Part shown: positions 17,697-25,754 of the stretch, one piece after another
Layout: the number at the start of each line of letters is the position of its first letter
Position numbering within the stretch: the stretch's first letter is position 1
Assembly: GCF_041677825.1 (NCBI RefSeq)
Contig: NZ_JBAYPG010000011.1
Span: forward strand, 1-64,000
DNA length: 64,000 nucleotides
Origin: Castellaniella sp041677825
GTDB taxonomy: Bacteria; Pseudomonadota; Gammaproteobacteria; Burkholderiales; Burkholderiaceae_B
Direction: 5' to 3'
The notes under the pieces: generated by a model
What the model saw: the letters and a program-made list of their open reading frames with translations, nothing else
Databases searched by the model: none
What the model was told of the DNA's origin: nothing
Made by a program: the position numbers and the translations under genes

Positions 17697-18564
17697 GGTG
17701 ATGCCTCTTGGATTGGGTGGCCGCGGCGGCGGCCGATGAGAAAAAGATCGGCGCCAGGCCGGGTGCGGATGCCCGCGCGCAGAGGATCTGTTCGAGCGCA
17801 CGGGCTTCCTGTGCCAGCAGGTCACCCAGGAACTGTTCGCGTTCGGGCGTTACGCGGCTTTCCACCGTCGCGATGCTGTAGGCCCCGATGACCTGGCCTT
17901 CGGGGTTGCGTACCGGCACGCCGAAACCCCAGGAGCCTTTCAGCACCTGCCCGCGATTGACGGCAAAGCCCTGCCTGCGCGTGGCCGCCACTTGACCCAG
18001 CAGCGATTCGCGCGTGTAGCCGGGAAAGGCCAGGCGGATTTCATCCATGACCGCAGCCAGCACCTGATCGATCTCGGCATCGGCCAGTGCCGCCAGCATG
18101 GACAGGCTGCCCCCCCCGACACCCAGTGGATGGCGGTCTCCCGCCTGGAGCACATGCGACTTGAGCGGATAATTGCCTTCATGGCGCAGCAGGCACAGCG
18201 ACCAGGCCCCCTGGCGCACGGAAAAGAACGCGGCATCGCCCGTATGCTGCGCAAGGCGGCGCACCGGCATGTCCACATCATGGTGCAGGCCAAAGCGCGC
18301 CGCCGCCACCAGACCCAGGGCATGGCATTCCACCCCCAGAAAATACAGGCGCGTCTGCGCGTCTTGCTCGACCATGCCAGCCGCCACCAGGGCCGAGGCC
18401 AGGCGATGCGCAGTGGACTTGTTGAGCCCCGACTGCTGGCAGATGGACGACAGCGCCACGCCCTGATCGCGCCCGCGGGCGATCACGTGCAGCACGTTGA
18501 GTGCACGGTGCACCGCCTGCGTGCCGGCCGTGCGGTTGGGATCAGGCTGGTCGCCTTGTTTCAC
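17641..18564 (-). CDS. IclR-family transcriptional regulator
   Basis: 307 residues. The N-terminal winged helix-turn-helix (ALSSICQQSGLNKSTAHRLASALVAAGMVE, about residues 37-66) precedes the IclR ligand domain (LPFPGYT-like LAFPGYTRESLL, GFGVPVRNPEGQVIGAYSIATVESR). The last ~35 residues are a low-complexity tail that overlaps the start of the thiolase gene by 56 bp, which makes the protein longer than most IclR members. The start codon is GTG. It probably controls its own minus-strand operon and the divergent TRAP genes in response to a pathway acid or CoA ester. Confidence 0.85.
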   Translation of the reverse strand: MKQGDQPDPNRTAGTQAVHRALNVLHVIARGRDQGVALSSICQQSGLNKSTAHRLASALVAAGMVEQDAQTRLYFLGVECHALGLVAAARFGLHHDVDMPVRRLAQHTGDAAFFSVRQGAWSLCLLRHEGNYPLKSHVLQAGDRHPLGVGGGSLSMLAALADAEIDQVLAAVMDEIRLAFPGYTRESLLGQVAATRRQGFAVNRGQVLKGSWGFGVPVRNPEGQVIGAYSIATVESRVTPEREQFLGDLLAQEARALEQILCARASAPGLAPIFFSSAAAAATQSKRHHHDASSHRRMVTHPLRETV

Positions 18565-18713
18565 AATATGGACCTATAAGATGCTTCAGATCGATTATTT
18601 ACCAACAATCGCCAAAAATCAAACGCTCTCTTTCACTAATAGGTGTAAATCCCGATGAGATCAACCGTTCCACAAGATAAAACTAATGGTTAGAATCGAT
18701 GATGTCCATATTG
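18564..18713. promoter_or_regulatory. iclR/dctP divergent control region with a 10-bp inverted repeat
   Basis: CAATATGGAC at 18564-18573 is matched exactly by its reverse complement GTCCATATTG at 18704-18713. One copy abuts the iclR start and the other lies 34 bp before dctP. The region between is AT-rich against a GC-rich background. Paired identical sites at each gene start are what a regulator of both units, probably the adjacent IclR protein, would need. Confidence 0.4.
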
Positions 18714-18746
18714 GCCGGAAACGGCGTTCAATCCCAAGGAGATCCC

Positions 18747-19757
18747 ATGAAACTATCCCGCCTGCGCCTCATTGCCCTGGCTTCGGCCGTGGCCTGCCTG
18801 GGTATGGTCGGCACGGCCTCGGCCGAAACCCTGCGCCTGTCGCACAACACGTCGGACACCACCACATGGCAGAAGGGGTCCGAAAAATTTGCCGAACTGC
18901 TCGACCAGGCCACCGATGGCAAGTACAAGGTGCGCATATTCCCCAACGCCACCCTGGCGGGTGGCGACCAGATGAAACAGGCCGAAATGACCAGCCGGGG
19001 CGCCATCGATTTCGTGGTCACCTCGGCCATCAACGTGACACCCATGGTGCCCGAAATGGCCGTGTTCTCGCTGCCCTACCTGTATGCCGACTACGCCGAG
19101 GTCGATGCCACCACACAGGGTGACGCCGGCAGAAAAATGGCCGACATCATGGCCGACCATGACATCATCGTGCTCGCCTGGGGCGAAAACGGCTTTCGCG
19201 AAGTGACCAACAACGTGCATCCAATCAAGACCCCGGCCGACCTCAAGGGCCTGAAGATGCGCGTGGCCGGGCCCATGTACATCGACGTCATGAAAGACCT
19301 GGGCGCCAATCCGCAACAGATGCAATGGACGGAAACCTTCTCGGCCCTGCAGCAGGGGGTGGTCGATGGCCAGGAAAATCCCATTGGCGCCGTCATCATC
19401 CCCCAGCGCGTGAACGAAGTGCAGAAATACCTCAGCACCTGGCACTATTCGTACGACCCCATCTTCATCGGCATCAGCAAGAAGCGCTGGGATGCCCTCG
19501 ATGCGGACACCCAGCAGAAGATGCGCAAGGCCGCTGAAGACGCCATGGAATATCAGGTCGACATCACCCGCAAGGCCACCGACGACGGCATTGCCTACCT
19601 GCGTGAAAAAGGCATGGAAATCCACGAATCCACGCCCGAAGAACTGCAGCAGTTCCGCGCGGCCACCCAGGGCGCATTCGACACCTGGGCGGCCAAGGTC
19701 GGTGCCGATCTGGTCAAGACCTTCCAGGACAGCATCGCCGCCAAGAAAGGCTCCTGA
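18747..19757 (+). CDS. dctP: TRAP transporter substrate-binding protein DctP
   Basis: 336 residues with a signal peptide (KLSRLRLIALASAVACLGMVGTASA). The mature DctP fold includes GGDQMKQAEMTSRGAIDFV, FSLPYLYADYAEVDA, GLKMRVAGPMYIDVMKDLGANP with the ligand-binding arginine, and QQGVVDGQENPIGAVI. It captures an organic acid in the periplasm for the DctQM permease encoded next. The ATG has a strong AAGGAG 6 bp upstream. Divergent from iclR, so the imported acid is probably the substrate of the CoA ligase cluster. Confidence 0.88.
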   Translation: MKLSRLRLIALASAVACLGMVGTASAETLRLSHNTSDTTTWQKGSEKFAELLDQATDGKYKVRIFPNATLAGGDQMKQAEMTSRGAIDFVVTSAINVTPMVPEMAVFSLPYLYADYAEVDATTQGDAGRKMADIMADHDIIVLAWGENGFREVTNNVHPIKTPADLKGLKMRVAGPMYIDVMKDLGANPQQMQWTETFSALQQGVVDGQENPIGAVIIPQRVNEVQKYLSTWHYSYDPIFIGISKKRWDALDADTQQKMRKAAEDAMEYQVDITRKATDDGIAYLREKGMEIHESTPEELQQFRAATQGAFDTWAAKVGADLVKTFQDSIAAKKGS

Positions 19758-19821
19758 GCCTGAGCCGATTCTGAAGGCCCCTCTGCCCGGTTGCCGCCGC
19801 TGCGCCGGGCGCATGGGGCCC

Positions 19822-19851
19822 CACGGGCCCGCCCGACAGGGCCGGCCCGTG
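19822..19851 (+). promoter_or_regulatory. Hairpin between dctP and dctQ
   Basis: CACGGGCC at 19822-19829 pairs with GGCCCGTG at 19844-19851 (14-nt loop). Such intercistronic stems after receptor genes commonly stabilise or attenuate the message so that receptor exceeds permease. No T-run follows. Confidence 0.4.
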
Positions 19852-19871
19852 CCATGCCCCGGGAGATCCCC

Positions 19872-20354
19872 ATGCATCTGCTGTTGCGCGACGCCGAGAA
19901 GATCATCTGCGCCGTCATCTTTTCGCTCATGACCATCCTGGGCTTCGTCAATGTGGTCGTGCGCTATGTCACCAATTACTCATTTGCCTCGACCGAAGAA
20001 ATCCTTGTCAATGGCTTTCTCCTGCTGACGGTCTTTGGCGCCGCCATCGCCGCCCGGTCGGGCGAGCACCTGGCGGTGACGCTGGTCTACGATCTGCTGC
20101 CCGGCCGGCCGCGCAAGTTCGTGCTGGCGGTCTCCATCGTCCTGTCGTGCATCCTCCTGCTGCTGTCGGCGTGGTTCAGCGCCGAACTCGTCTTCAATCA
20201 GATCTCCAGCGGCATCCGGTCCTACGCCCTGCAGATTCCGGCCTGGTACTACAGCATCGGCGTCCCGTTCGCCTTCCTGCTCGTGCTGGTGCGCTTCCTC
20301 CAGCACAGCGTCGAAATGTGGCGGGCCCTGGATCAGGAGATCCAGCATGTTTGA
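19872..20354 (+). CDS. dctQ: TRAP transporter small membrane subunit DctQ
   Basis: 160 residues with four hydrophobic segments (VIFSLMTILGFVNVVVRYV; LVNGFLLLTVFGAAIAA; FVLAVSIVLSCILLLLSAWFS; YYSIGVPFAFLLVLVRFLQ), the DctQ layout. It couples the receptor to the large permease subunit using an ion gradient. The ATG follows a GGGAGATCCCC sequence. Its end overlaps dctM by 8 bp. Confidence 0.85.
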   Translation: MHLLLRDAEKIICAVIFSLMTILGFVNVVVRYVTNYSFASTEEILVNGFLLLTVFGAAIAARSGEHLAVTLVYDLLPGRPRKFVLAVSIVLSCILLLLSAWFSAELVFNQISSGIRSYALQIPAWYYSIGVPFAFLLVLVRFLQHSVEMWRALDQEIQHV

Positions 20355-21669
20355 GCTGGGCGCCGGCACGCAGATGATCATCCTGTTCTTCATCTTCCTG
20401 GCCCTGCGCGTGCCGGTTGCCTTCGCGCTGGGCCTGTCGGCCATGTATGCCATGTGGGACCTGGGCTTTGGCCTCGATCTGGTGGGCGACCTGATCGCCA
20501 CCGGCGTGTCCAAGTTTTCCCTGCTGGCCATTCCCTTCTTCATCCTCGCCGGCGCGCTCATGGGCTCGCTGGGCATTGCCGAGCGCATGATCCGTTTCTT
20601 CCGCGTGCTCATCGGCCGCCTGCCCGGGGGCATGGGCGTGGTGGGCACCGTGGTGTGCCTGTTCTGGGGCGCCGTCAGCGGTTCGGGTCCGGCCTCGGTG
20701 GCCGCCATCGGCCCGTTGATCATCAAGAGCATGGAAGAAGACGGCTACAGTCGCGCCTTCGCCGCCGGCCTGGTGTGCACGGGGGCTGCGCTGTCCATCG
20801 TCATCCCACCATCCATCGGCCTCATCATCTATGGGGTGATCGCCGAAACCTCGATTGCCAAGCTGTTCATCGCGGCCATCATTCCGGGCCTCTTCATGGG
20901 GATGCTCATGCTGCTGACCCTGCCGCTGGCCAGAAGGCACCACGACGTCCATGGCACCCCCGCGCTCGATCGCCTGAGCCCCGACCCCTACCCGGGCCTG
21001 CCCTACCTTCAACGCCTCTGGTGCGCGTTCCGCGATTCGTTCTGGGGGCTGATGACCCCGGTCGTGATCCTGGGCGGCATCTACTCGGGCATGTTCACGC
21101 CCACCGAAGCCGCGCTGGTGGCCACGGTCTATGCCCTGTTCGTCGGCGGCCCCATCTATCGCACCATGGATCTCAAAGGCCTGTACAAGGCCCTGGTGGA
21201 TGCCTCCTCGTCATCGGCCTTCGTCATGTTCGTGGTGGCCTATGCCAGCCTGTTCGGCTGGGTGGTCAACGTCGATGACCTCATCGGCCAGTATTCCACC
21301 CTGCTGCTGGGCATCAGCAGCAATGAGTGGGTGGTGCTGCTGGTCATCATGGTGATCCTGCTGATCGCCGGCATGTTCATGGACGCCATCACCATCATGT
21401 TCATCAGCCTGCCGATCTTCCTGCCGGTCGCCCATCAGCTGGGCTGGGATCCCATCTGGTTCGGCGTGGTGGTCACCATCAACCTGGCCATCGGGCTGAT
21501 CACCCCTCCGGTGGGCATCAATCTGTATGTGGCCGCCAACATCACCCGGCTGCCCATCGAGACCGTGGCGCGCGGCGCACTGCCCTTCCTGCTCACCGCG
21601 CTGGTGGGCCTCGTCGCCGCAGCCGCGTGGCCCGAGATGTCGCTCTTCCTGGTGGGTCTGCTCGATTGA
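20347..21669 (+). CDS. dctM: TRAP transporter large permease subunit DctM
   Basis: 440 residues, twelve or so membrane helices. Motifs are LRVPVAFALGLSAM, the WGAVSGSGPASVAAIGPL segment, GLIIYGVIAETSIAKLFIAAIIPG and TPTEAALVATVYAL, all typical of DctM (ion:organic-acid symport). The ATG lies inside the dctQ end (ATGTTTGA overlap), so translation is coupled. It is the last gene of the dctPQM unit. Confidence 0.9.
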   Translation: MFELGAGTQMIILFFIFLALRVPVAFALGLSAMYAMWDLGFGLDLVGDLIATGVSKFSLLAIPFFILAGALMGSLGIAERMIRFFRVLIGRLPGGMGVVGTVVCLFWGAVSGSGPASVAAIGPLIIKSMEEDGYSRAFAAGLVCTGAALSIVIPPSIGLIIYGVIAETSIAKLFIAAIIPGLFMGMLMLLTLPLARRHHDVHGTPALDRLSPDPYPGLPYLQRLWCAFRDSFWGLMTPVVILGGIYSGMFTPTEAALVATVYALFVGGPIYRTMDLKGLYKALVDASSSSAFVMFVVAYASLFGWVVNVDDLIGQYSTLLLGISSNEWVVLLVIMVILLIAGMFMDAITIMFISLPIFLPVAHQLGWDPIWFGVVVTINLAIGLITPPVGINLYVAANITRLPIETVARGALPFLLTALVGLVAAAAWPEMSLFLVGLLD

Positions 21670-21777
21670 AGGCGGCCCCGTACCCTGGCCCGTACATGGG
21701 TGCGTGGCACCGGCCGGATCGGGCGGCGTACCCAGCGCAGCCTGGCCCCCGCAAGCCTCAATCTGGCCACTGCAAGC

Positions 21778-23274
21778 CTATTTGAAGGCCGTTTCGATGA
21801 AGCTGCGCAATTTGCGCGAATGCAGCCGGGCCGGCGGCATTTCGCGCAAGTGTTCGAGTGCCCGTATACCGATGTGCAGGTGCTGGTTGACCTGGGTACG
21901 ATAAAAGGCGCTGGCCATGCCCGGCAGCTTGAGCTCGCCATGCAGGGGCTTGTCGGACACGCACAGCAGGGTGCCGTAAGGCACCCTGAAACGGAAACCG
22001 TTGGCAGCGATGGTGGCGGATTCCATGTCCAGCGCAATAGCGCGCGACTGCGACAGACGCTGCACGGGTTCCTGCTGATCGCGCAGTTCCCAGTTGCGGT
22101 TGTCTATGGTGGCCACCGTACCGGTGCGCATGATGCGCTTGAGTTCCCAGCCCGAGAGGCCGGCAACCTCGGCCACCGCCTGCTCGAGCGCCACCTGCAC
22201 CTCGGCCAGCGGCGGCACGGGCACCCAGAGCGGCAGATCATCGTCCAGCACATGGTCTTCGCGCACATAGCCGTGCGCCAGCACGTAATCGCCCAGGCGC
22301 TGGGTGGTGCGCAGGCCCGCGCAATGCCCGAGCATCAGCCAGGCCGACGGCCGCAGCACGGCCACATGGTCGGTAATCGTCTTCGCATTCGACGGGCCCA
22401 CCCCGATATTGATGAGTGTGATGCCCGAATGCCCCGCACGTTTCAGGTGGTATGACGGCATCTGCGGCATGGCGGCCGGTGCGGCCGGCGCCGCGTGCGC
22501 CTGCTCGGGCCTGGTGACCACGTTGCCGGGCTCGACGAGTTCGGTGTAGCCCCCCGTGCCCTGGGCCAGCGACTGACGCGCCCAGCGCACGAATTCATCC
22601 ACATAGAAAGGATAGTTGGTGAACAGCACGAAATCCTGAAAGTGCTGCGGGGACGTGGCCGTATAGTGCTGCAGTCGGTGCAGCGAATAGTCGATGCGCG
22701 GTGCCGTGAAGGGCGCCAGGGGGCGGGGCTGGTTGGCCCGCCCGCGCCACGTGCCGTTGACGATGGCATCATCGGTGACGGCCAGATCGGGCACGTCGAA
22801 ATGATCGCGCAGCGTGTGCCCGGGGACTTCGGAGATTTCGCCCTCGACATATTCGCCCTCGGGGAAGGCAAAATGCAGGGCAATCGGCAGGTCGGACTCG
22901 CCGATCTCGACGGGCACGCGATGGTTGCGCAGCAACAGCCGCACCTGCTCGCGCAGATAGTCGCGAAACAGGTGCGGCTGGGTAATGGTGGCCATGTACA
23001 CGCCCGGTTCGACCAGATGCCCGTACGACAGGCGGCTGTCGACTTCCTGATAGGTCTGGATGCGGATGCGCAAAGCCGGGTAGCAGGCCCGCACCCGTTG
23101 CCCGGTTTCGAGGCCGCGGGCACAGTATTCCCGAAAGGCGTCACGGATGAAAGCCGTATTGCGCCGATAGATTTCGATCAGGCGGGCCACGGCCTGGTCG
23201 GCATCGTCGACGCTGGCAAAGGGGATCAGCGGCGGCAGCCGGGTCGGGCGGTTGAGTTCGAACTGCAGGTCCAT
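21778..23274 (-). CDS. amn: AMP nucleosidase
   Basis: 498 residues, slightly longer than E. coli Amn. The N-terminal AMP-nucleosidase domain includes YPALRIRIQTYQEVDSRLSYGHLVEPGVY. The C-terminal nucleoside phosphorylase-like fold has GITLINIGVGPSNAKTITDHVAVLRPSAWLMLGHCAGLR and the catalytic region ALDMESATIAANGFRFRVPYGTLLCVSDKPLHGE. It hydrolyses AMP to adenine and ribose 5-phosphate. It starts 8 bp after guaD, which places it last in a purine-degradation block. Confidence 0.92.
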   Translation of the reverse strand: MDLQFELNRPTRLPPLIPFASVDDADQAVARLIEIYRRNTAFIRDAFREYCARGLETGQRVRACYPALRIRIQTYQEVDSRLSYGHLVEPGVYMATITQPHLFRDYLREQVRLLLRNHRVPVEIGESDLPIALHFAFPEGEYVEGEISEVPGHTLRDHFDVPDLAVTDDAIVNGTWRGRANQPRPLAPFTAPRIDYSLHRLQHYTATSPQHFQDFVLFTNYPFYVDEFVRWARQSLAQGTGGYTELVEPGNVVTRPEQAHAAPAAPAAMPQMPSYHLKRAGHSGITLINIGVGPSNAKTITDHVAVLRPSAWLMLGHCAGLRTTQRLGDYVLAHGYVREDHVLDDDLPLWVPVPPLAEVQVALEQAVAEVAGLSGWELKRIMRTGTVATIDNRNWELRDQQEPVQRLSQSRAIALDMESATIAANGFRFRVPYGTLLCVSDKPLHGELKLPGMASAFYRTQVNQHLHIGIRALEHLREMPPARLHSRKLRSFIETAFK

Positions 23275-23282
23275 GCCGCAGA

Positions 23283-24626
23283 TTATGGCACGGGCGCGAC
23301 GCTGGCAAGCGGATCGCGTCGATGAACCTCGCGCCCGGCTGCATACGTGGCAGCGACCACCCGATCATCACCCAGCATGGCCAGCGCGAACAGCAGCTCT
23401 TCCAGTGACCCGGCCCGCTCGCTGCGGCGGGCAAGCAGAGGCGTGGCACGCGGATCCAGCACCACGAAATCCGCCTCGGCGCCCGCCGCCAGCGTACCGA
23501 TGCGCCCCGACAGCCCGAGATGACGGGCCGCCCCCTGGGTCGCCAGCCAGAACATGCGCTGCGCGCTCAGGTGATGGCCCCCCAGACGGGCCACCTTGTG
23601 CGCCTCATTCATCGTGCACAGCATCGAGAGCGACGTCCCGGCGCCCACGTCCGTGCCCAGCGCGACGGGCACACCCAACGCACGGGCGGCGCCATGGTCG
23701 AACAGGCCGCTGCCCAGGAACAGGTTCGACGTGGGACAGTGCGCAGCCACTGCGCCGCTGTCATGCAGCCGCCGGCGGTCATCGTCATCCAGCCAGATGC
23801 AGTGGCCGTAGACGGCCCCCGGGCGCAGCAGGCCATGGCGATCGTAGATGTCCAGATAGCTTCGATGGCCGGGGAACAGCCCCATCGCCCAGTCGACCTC
23901 GGCCCGGTTCTCGGCCACGTGGGACTGCACGTAGACATCGGGATGGGCCTGCGCCAGTTCGCCACAGCGCCCCAGCTGTGCGATGCTCGACGTGGGTGCA
24001 AAGCGCGGCGTGAGCGCATACAGCTGCCGCCCCGTGCCATGCCAGCGCTGCAGCAGCGCTTCGCTGTCACGGGCGCTCTGCTCGGCTGTGTCCTGCAAAT
24101 AGGCTGGGCAGTTGCGGTCCATCATGACCTTGCCGGCGATCATGCGCAGGCCGCGGGCGTGACTGGCTTCGAAAAACGCGTCCACCGATGCCGGATGCAC
24201 ACTGCAATACACCAGCGCCGTGGTCGTGCCGCAGCGCACGAGTTCATCAAGAAAAAAACCCGCCACCTCGCGCGCATGCGCGGGGTTCTCGAAGCGCCGT
24301 TCGGTGGGAAAGGTCCAGGTGTCCAGCCACGGCAACAGACCCTCGGCGGGCGATGCAATCATGTCGGTCTGCGGATAATGGACATGGCTGTCGATGAAAC
24401 CCGGCATGATCACGCATCCGCGCCAATCGTGCCGCTTCACCTCGGGGCCCAGTGTGGCCGCCAGCGGATCATGCTCGCCACAGGCCACGATATGGCCATC
24501 CTGAACCACCAGCAAGCCATCCCGGATCCAGACCACCGCCTGTTCGTCCTGCTGCGGGTCATCGACGAAATACAGCATCTGGGCACGGTACGCAGCGCGT
24601 CCGGGGTCGGGTGACTGCTGATGCAT
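23283..24626 (-). CDS. guaD: Guanine deaminase
   Basis: 447 residues, amidohydrolase superfamily. Metal ligands are in GFIDSHVHYPQTDMI, VQSHVAENRAEV and YGHCIWLDDDD, and the ALGTDVGAGTSLSMLCTMNEAHK segment is characteristic of guanine deaminases. It converts guanine to xanthine, the substrate of XDH. The ATG has AGGAG 9 bp upstream. It lies 87 bp after xdhC on the same strand and directly before amn. Confidence 0.92.
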   Translation of the reverse strand: MHQQSPDPGRAAYRAQMLYFVDDPQQDEQAVVWIRDGLLVVQDGHIVACGEHDPLAATLGPEVKRHDWRGCVIMPGFIDSHVHYPQTDMIASPAEGLLPWLDTWTFPTERRFENPAHAREVAGFFLDELVRCGTTTALVYCSVHPASVDAFFEASHARGLRMIAGKVMMDRNCPAYLQDTAEQSARDSEALLQRWHGTGRQLYALTPRFAPTSSIAQLGRCGELAQAHPDVYVQSHVAENRAEVDWAMGLFPGHRSYLDIYDRHGLLRPGAVYGHCIWLDDDDRRRLHDSGAVAAHCPTSNLFLGSGLFDHGAARALGVPVALGTDVGAGTSLSMLCTMNEAHKVARLGGHHLSAQRMFWLATQGAARHLGLSGRIGTLAAGAEADFVVLDPRATPLLARRSERAGSLEELLFALAMLGDDRVVAATYAAGREVHRRDPLASVAPVP

Positions 24627-24713
24627 CAAGCGTTCTCCTGTGAGTGCGATACGTTCAAAATGGCCGGCACCGTGCAGCGCAGCGCTGTACGGCCCCGGCA
24701 TGGGCCATGGCCT

Positions 24714-25754
24714 TCACGGCTGCAGGACAGGCAGGGCGCCACGGGCCTGTGGGGCCCGATCTGCAGCGTGCAGGCGCAACAGTTGCGCCGCCACGGCGAC
24801 GGCGATGATTTCCGGCTGCTTGCCTGTGATGCCGGGCTCGCCGATCGGGCACGTGATGCGCTGCTGGCGCTCGATCGGAATCCCCTTGGCACTGAACCGC
24901 TGCTGGAATCGATGCCATTTGGTCGCCGAGCCGATCAGACCGCACCAGGCAAAGTCATTGCGCCGCATCAGATATTCGCACAGGCGCTGATCCAGCGCGT
25001 GATCATGGGTCATGATCAAAAAATAACTGCCGGCGGGCGCCTCGTCCACAACCGCTTCAGGGGTATCCGTGGCCTCTATGGTGACCGTGCTGCCGACCCG
25101 GTCAGGAAACTGGTCTTCGCGGGCATCCACCCACGTGACCCGGCACGGCAGGGTCTGCAGGATGCGCACCAGCGCACGCCCCACATGGCCGGCGCCAAAG
25201 ATCACGACATGCTGCCCGTGCGGCGCCACCGGTTCGGTCAGCACCGGGCAGCCCCGGGCATCGTGCAGATCCAGCAGACAGGCGGCCTGGACACGGCCCG
25301 CGGGCCGGGAGGCCAGGCCGGCCGGCCGCAGGCGTACCCAGGCGGTCTGCCCGGCGGCCCCCAGGCCGACCTCGCGTTCAAAGGCCTGCTGATGGGCCAG
25401 GCGCGCTCGCGCATCGTCGAGCCATGGGCGGTCGGCCTCGTTCAGGCGCTCGAACAGCAAATGCACCAGGCCACCGCAGCACTGCCCCAGCGAGGCCGCC
25501 AGTGGCACTTCGAGCACCTGCCGGTCGGCAGCCCGATCCGGGCCGCGGGCCGCCTGCAGCATGGCCCGCCCACGAGCCATGGCCAGCCATTCGAGCTGGC
25601 CGCCGCCTATGGTCAGCCACTGATGGCCGGCCGACACCAGCATCTTTGCGCCCGCTTCGCGCGGCGCAGAGCCCCGCACCGCAGCCACCGTGATCAGCAC
25701 GACCGGCTGTTGCCGATCGAGGCACCAGAGTGCCTGGTCAATCCAGGCGGCCAT
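24714..25754 (-). CDS. xdhC: Xanthine dehydrogenase accessory protein XdhC
   Basis: 346 residues. The N-terminal XdhC/CoxI region has TVAAVRGSAPREAGAKMLV and GGGQLEWLAM, with LGQCCGGLVHLLFE holding the cysteines thought to bind the molybdenum cofactor. A C-terminal Rossmann domain includes VVIFGAGHVGRALVRILQ, LIMTHDHALDQRLCEYLM and WCGLIGSATKWHRF. It sulfurates and inserts Moco into XDH. The start overlaps the xdhB stop by one base (TAATG). Confidence 0.92.
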   Translation of the reverse strand: MAAWIDQALWCLDRQQPVVLITVAAVRGSAPREAGAKMLVSAGHQWLTIGGGQLEWLAMARGRAMLQAARGPDRAADRQVLEVPLAASLGQCCGGLVHLLFERLNEADRPWLDDARARLAHQQAFEREVGLGAAGQTAWVRLRPAGLASRPAGRVQAACLLDLHDARGCPVLTEPVAPHGQHVVIFGAGHVGRALVRILQTLPCRVTWVDAREDQFPDRVGSTVTIEATDTPEAVVDEAPAGSYFLIMTHDHALDQRLCEYLMRRNDFAWCGLIGSATKWHRFQQRFSAKGIPIERQQRITCPIGEPGITGKQPEIIAVAVAAQLLRLHAADRAPQARGALPVLQP

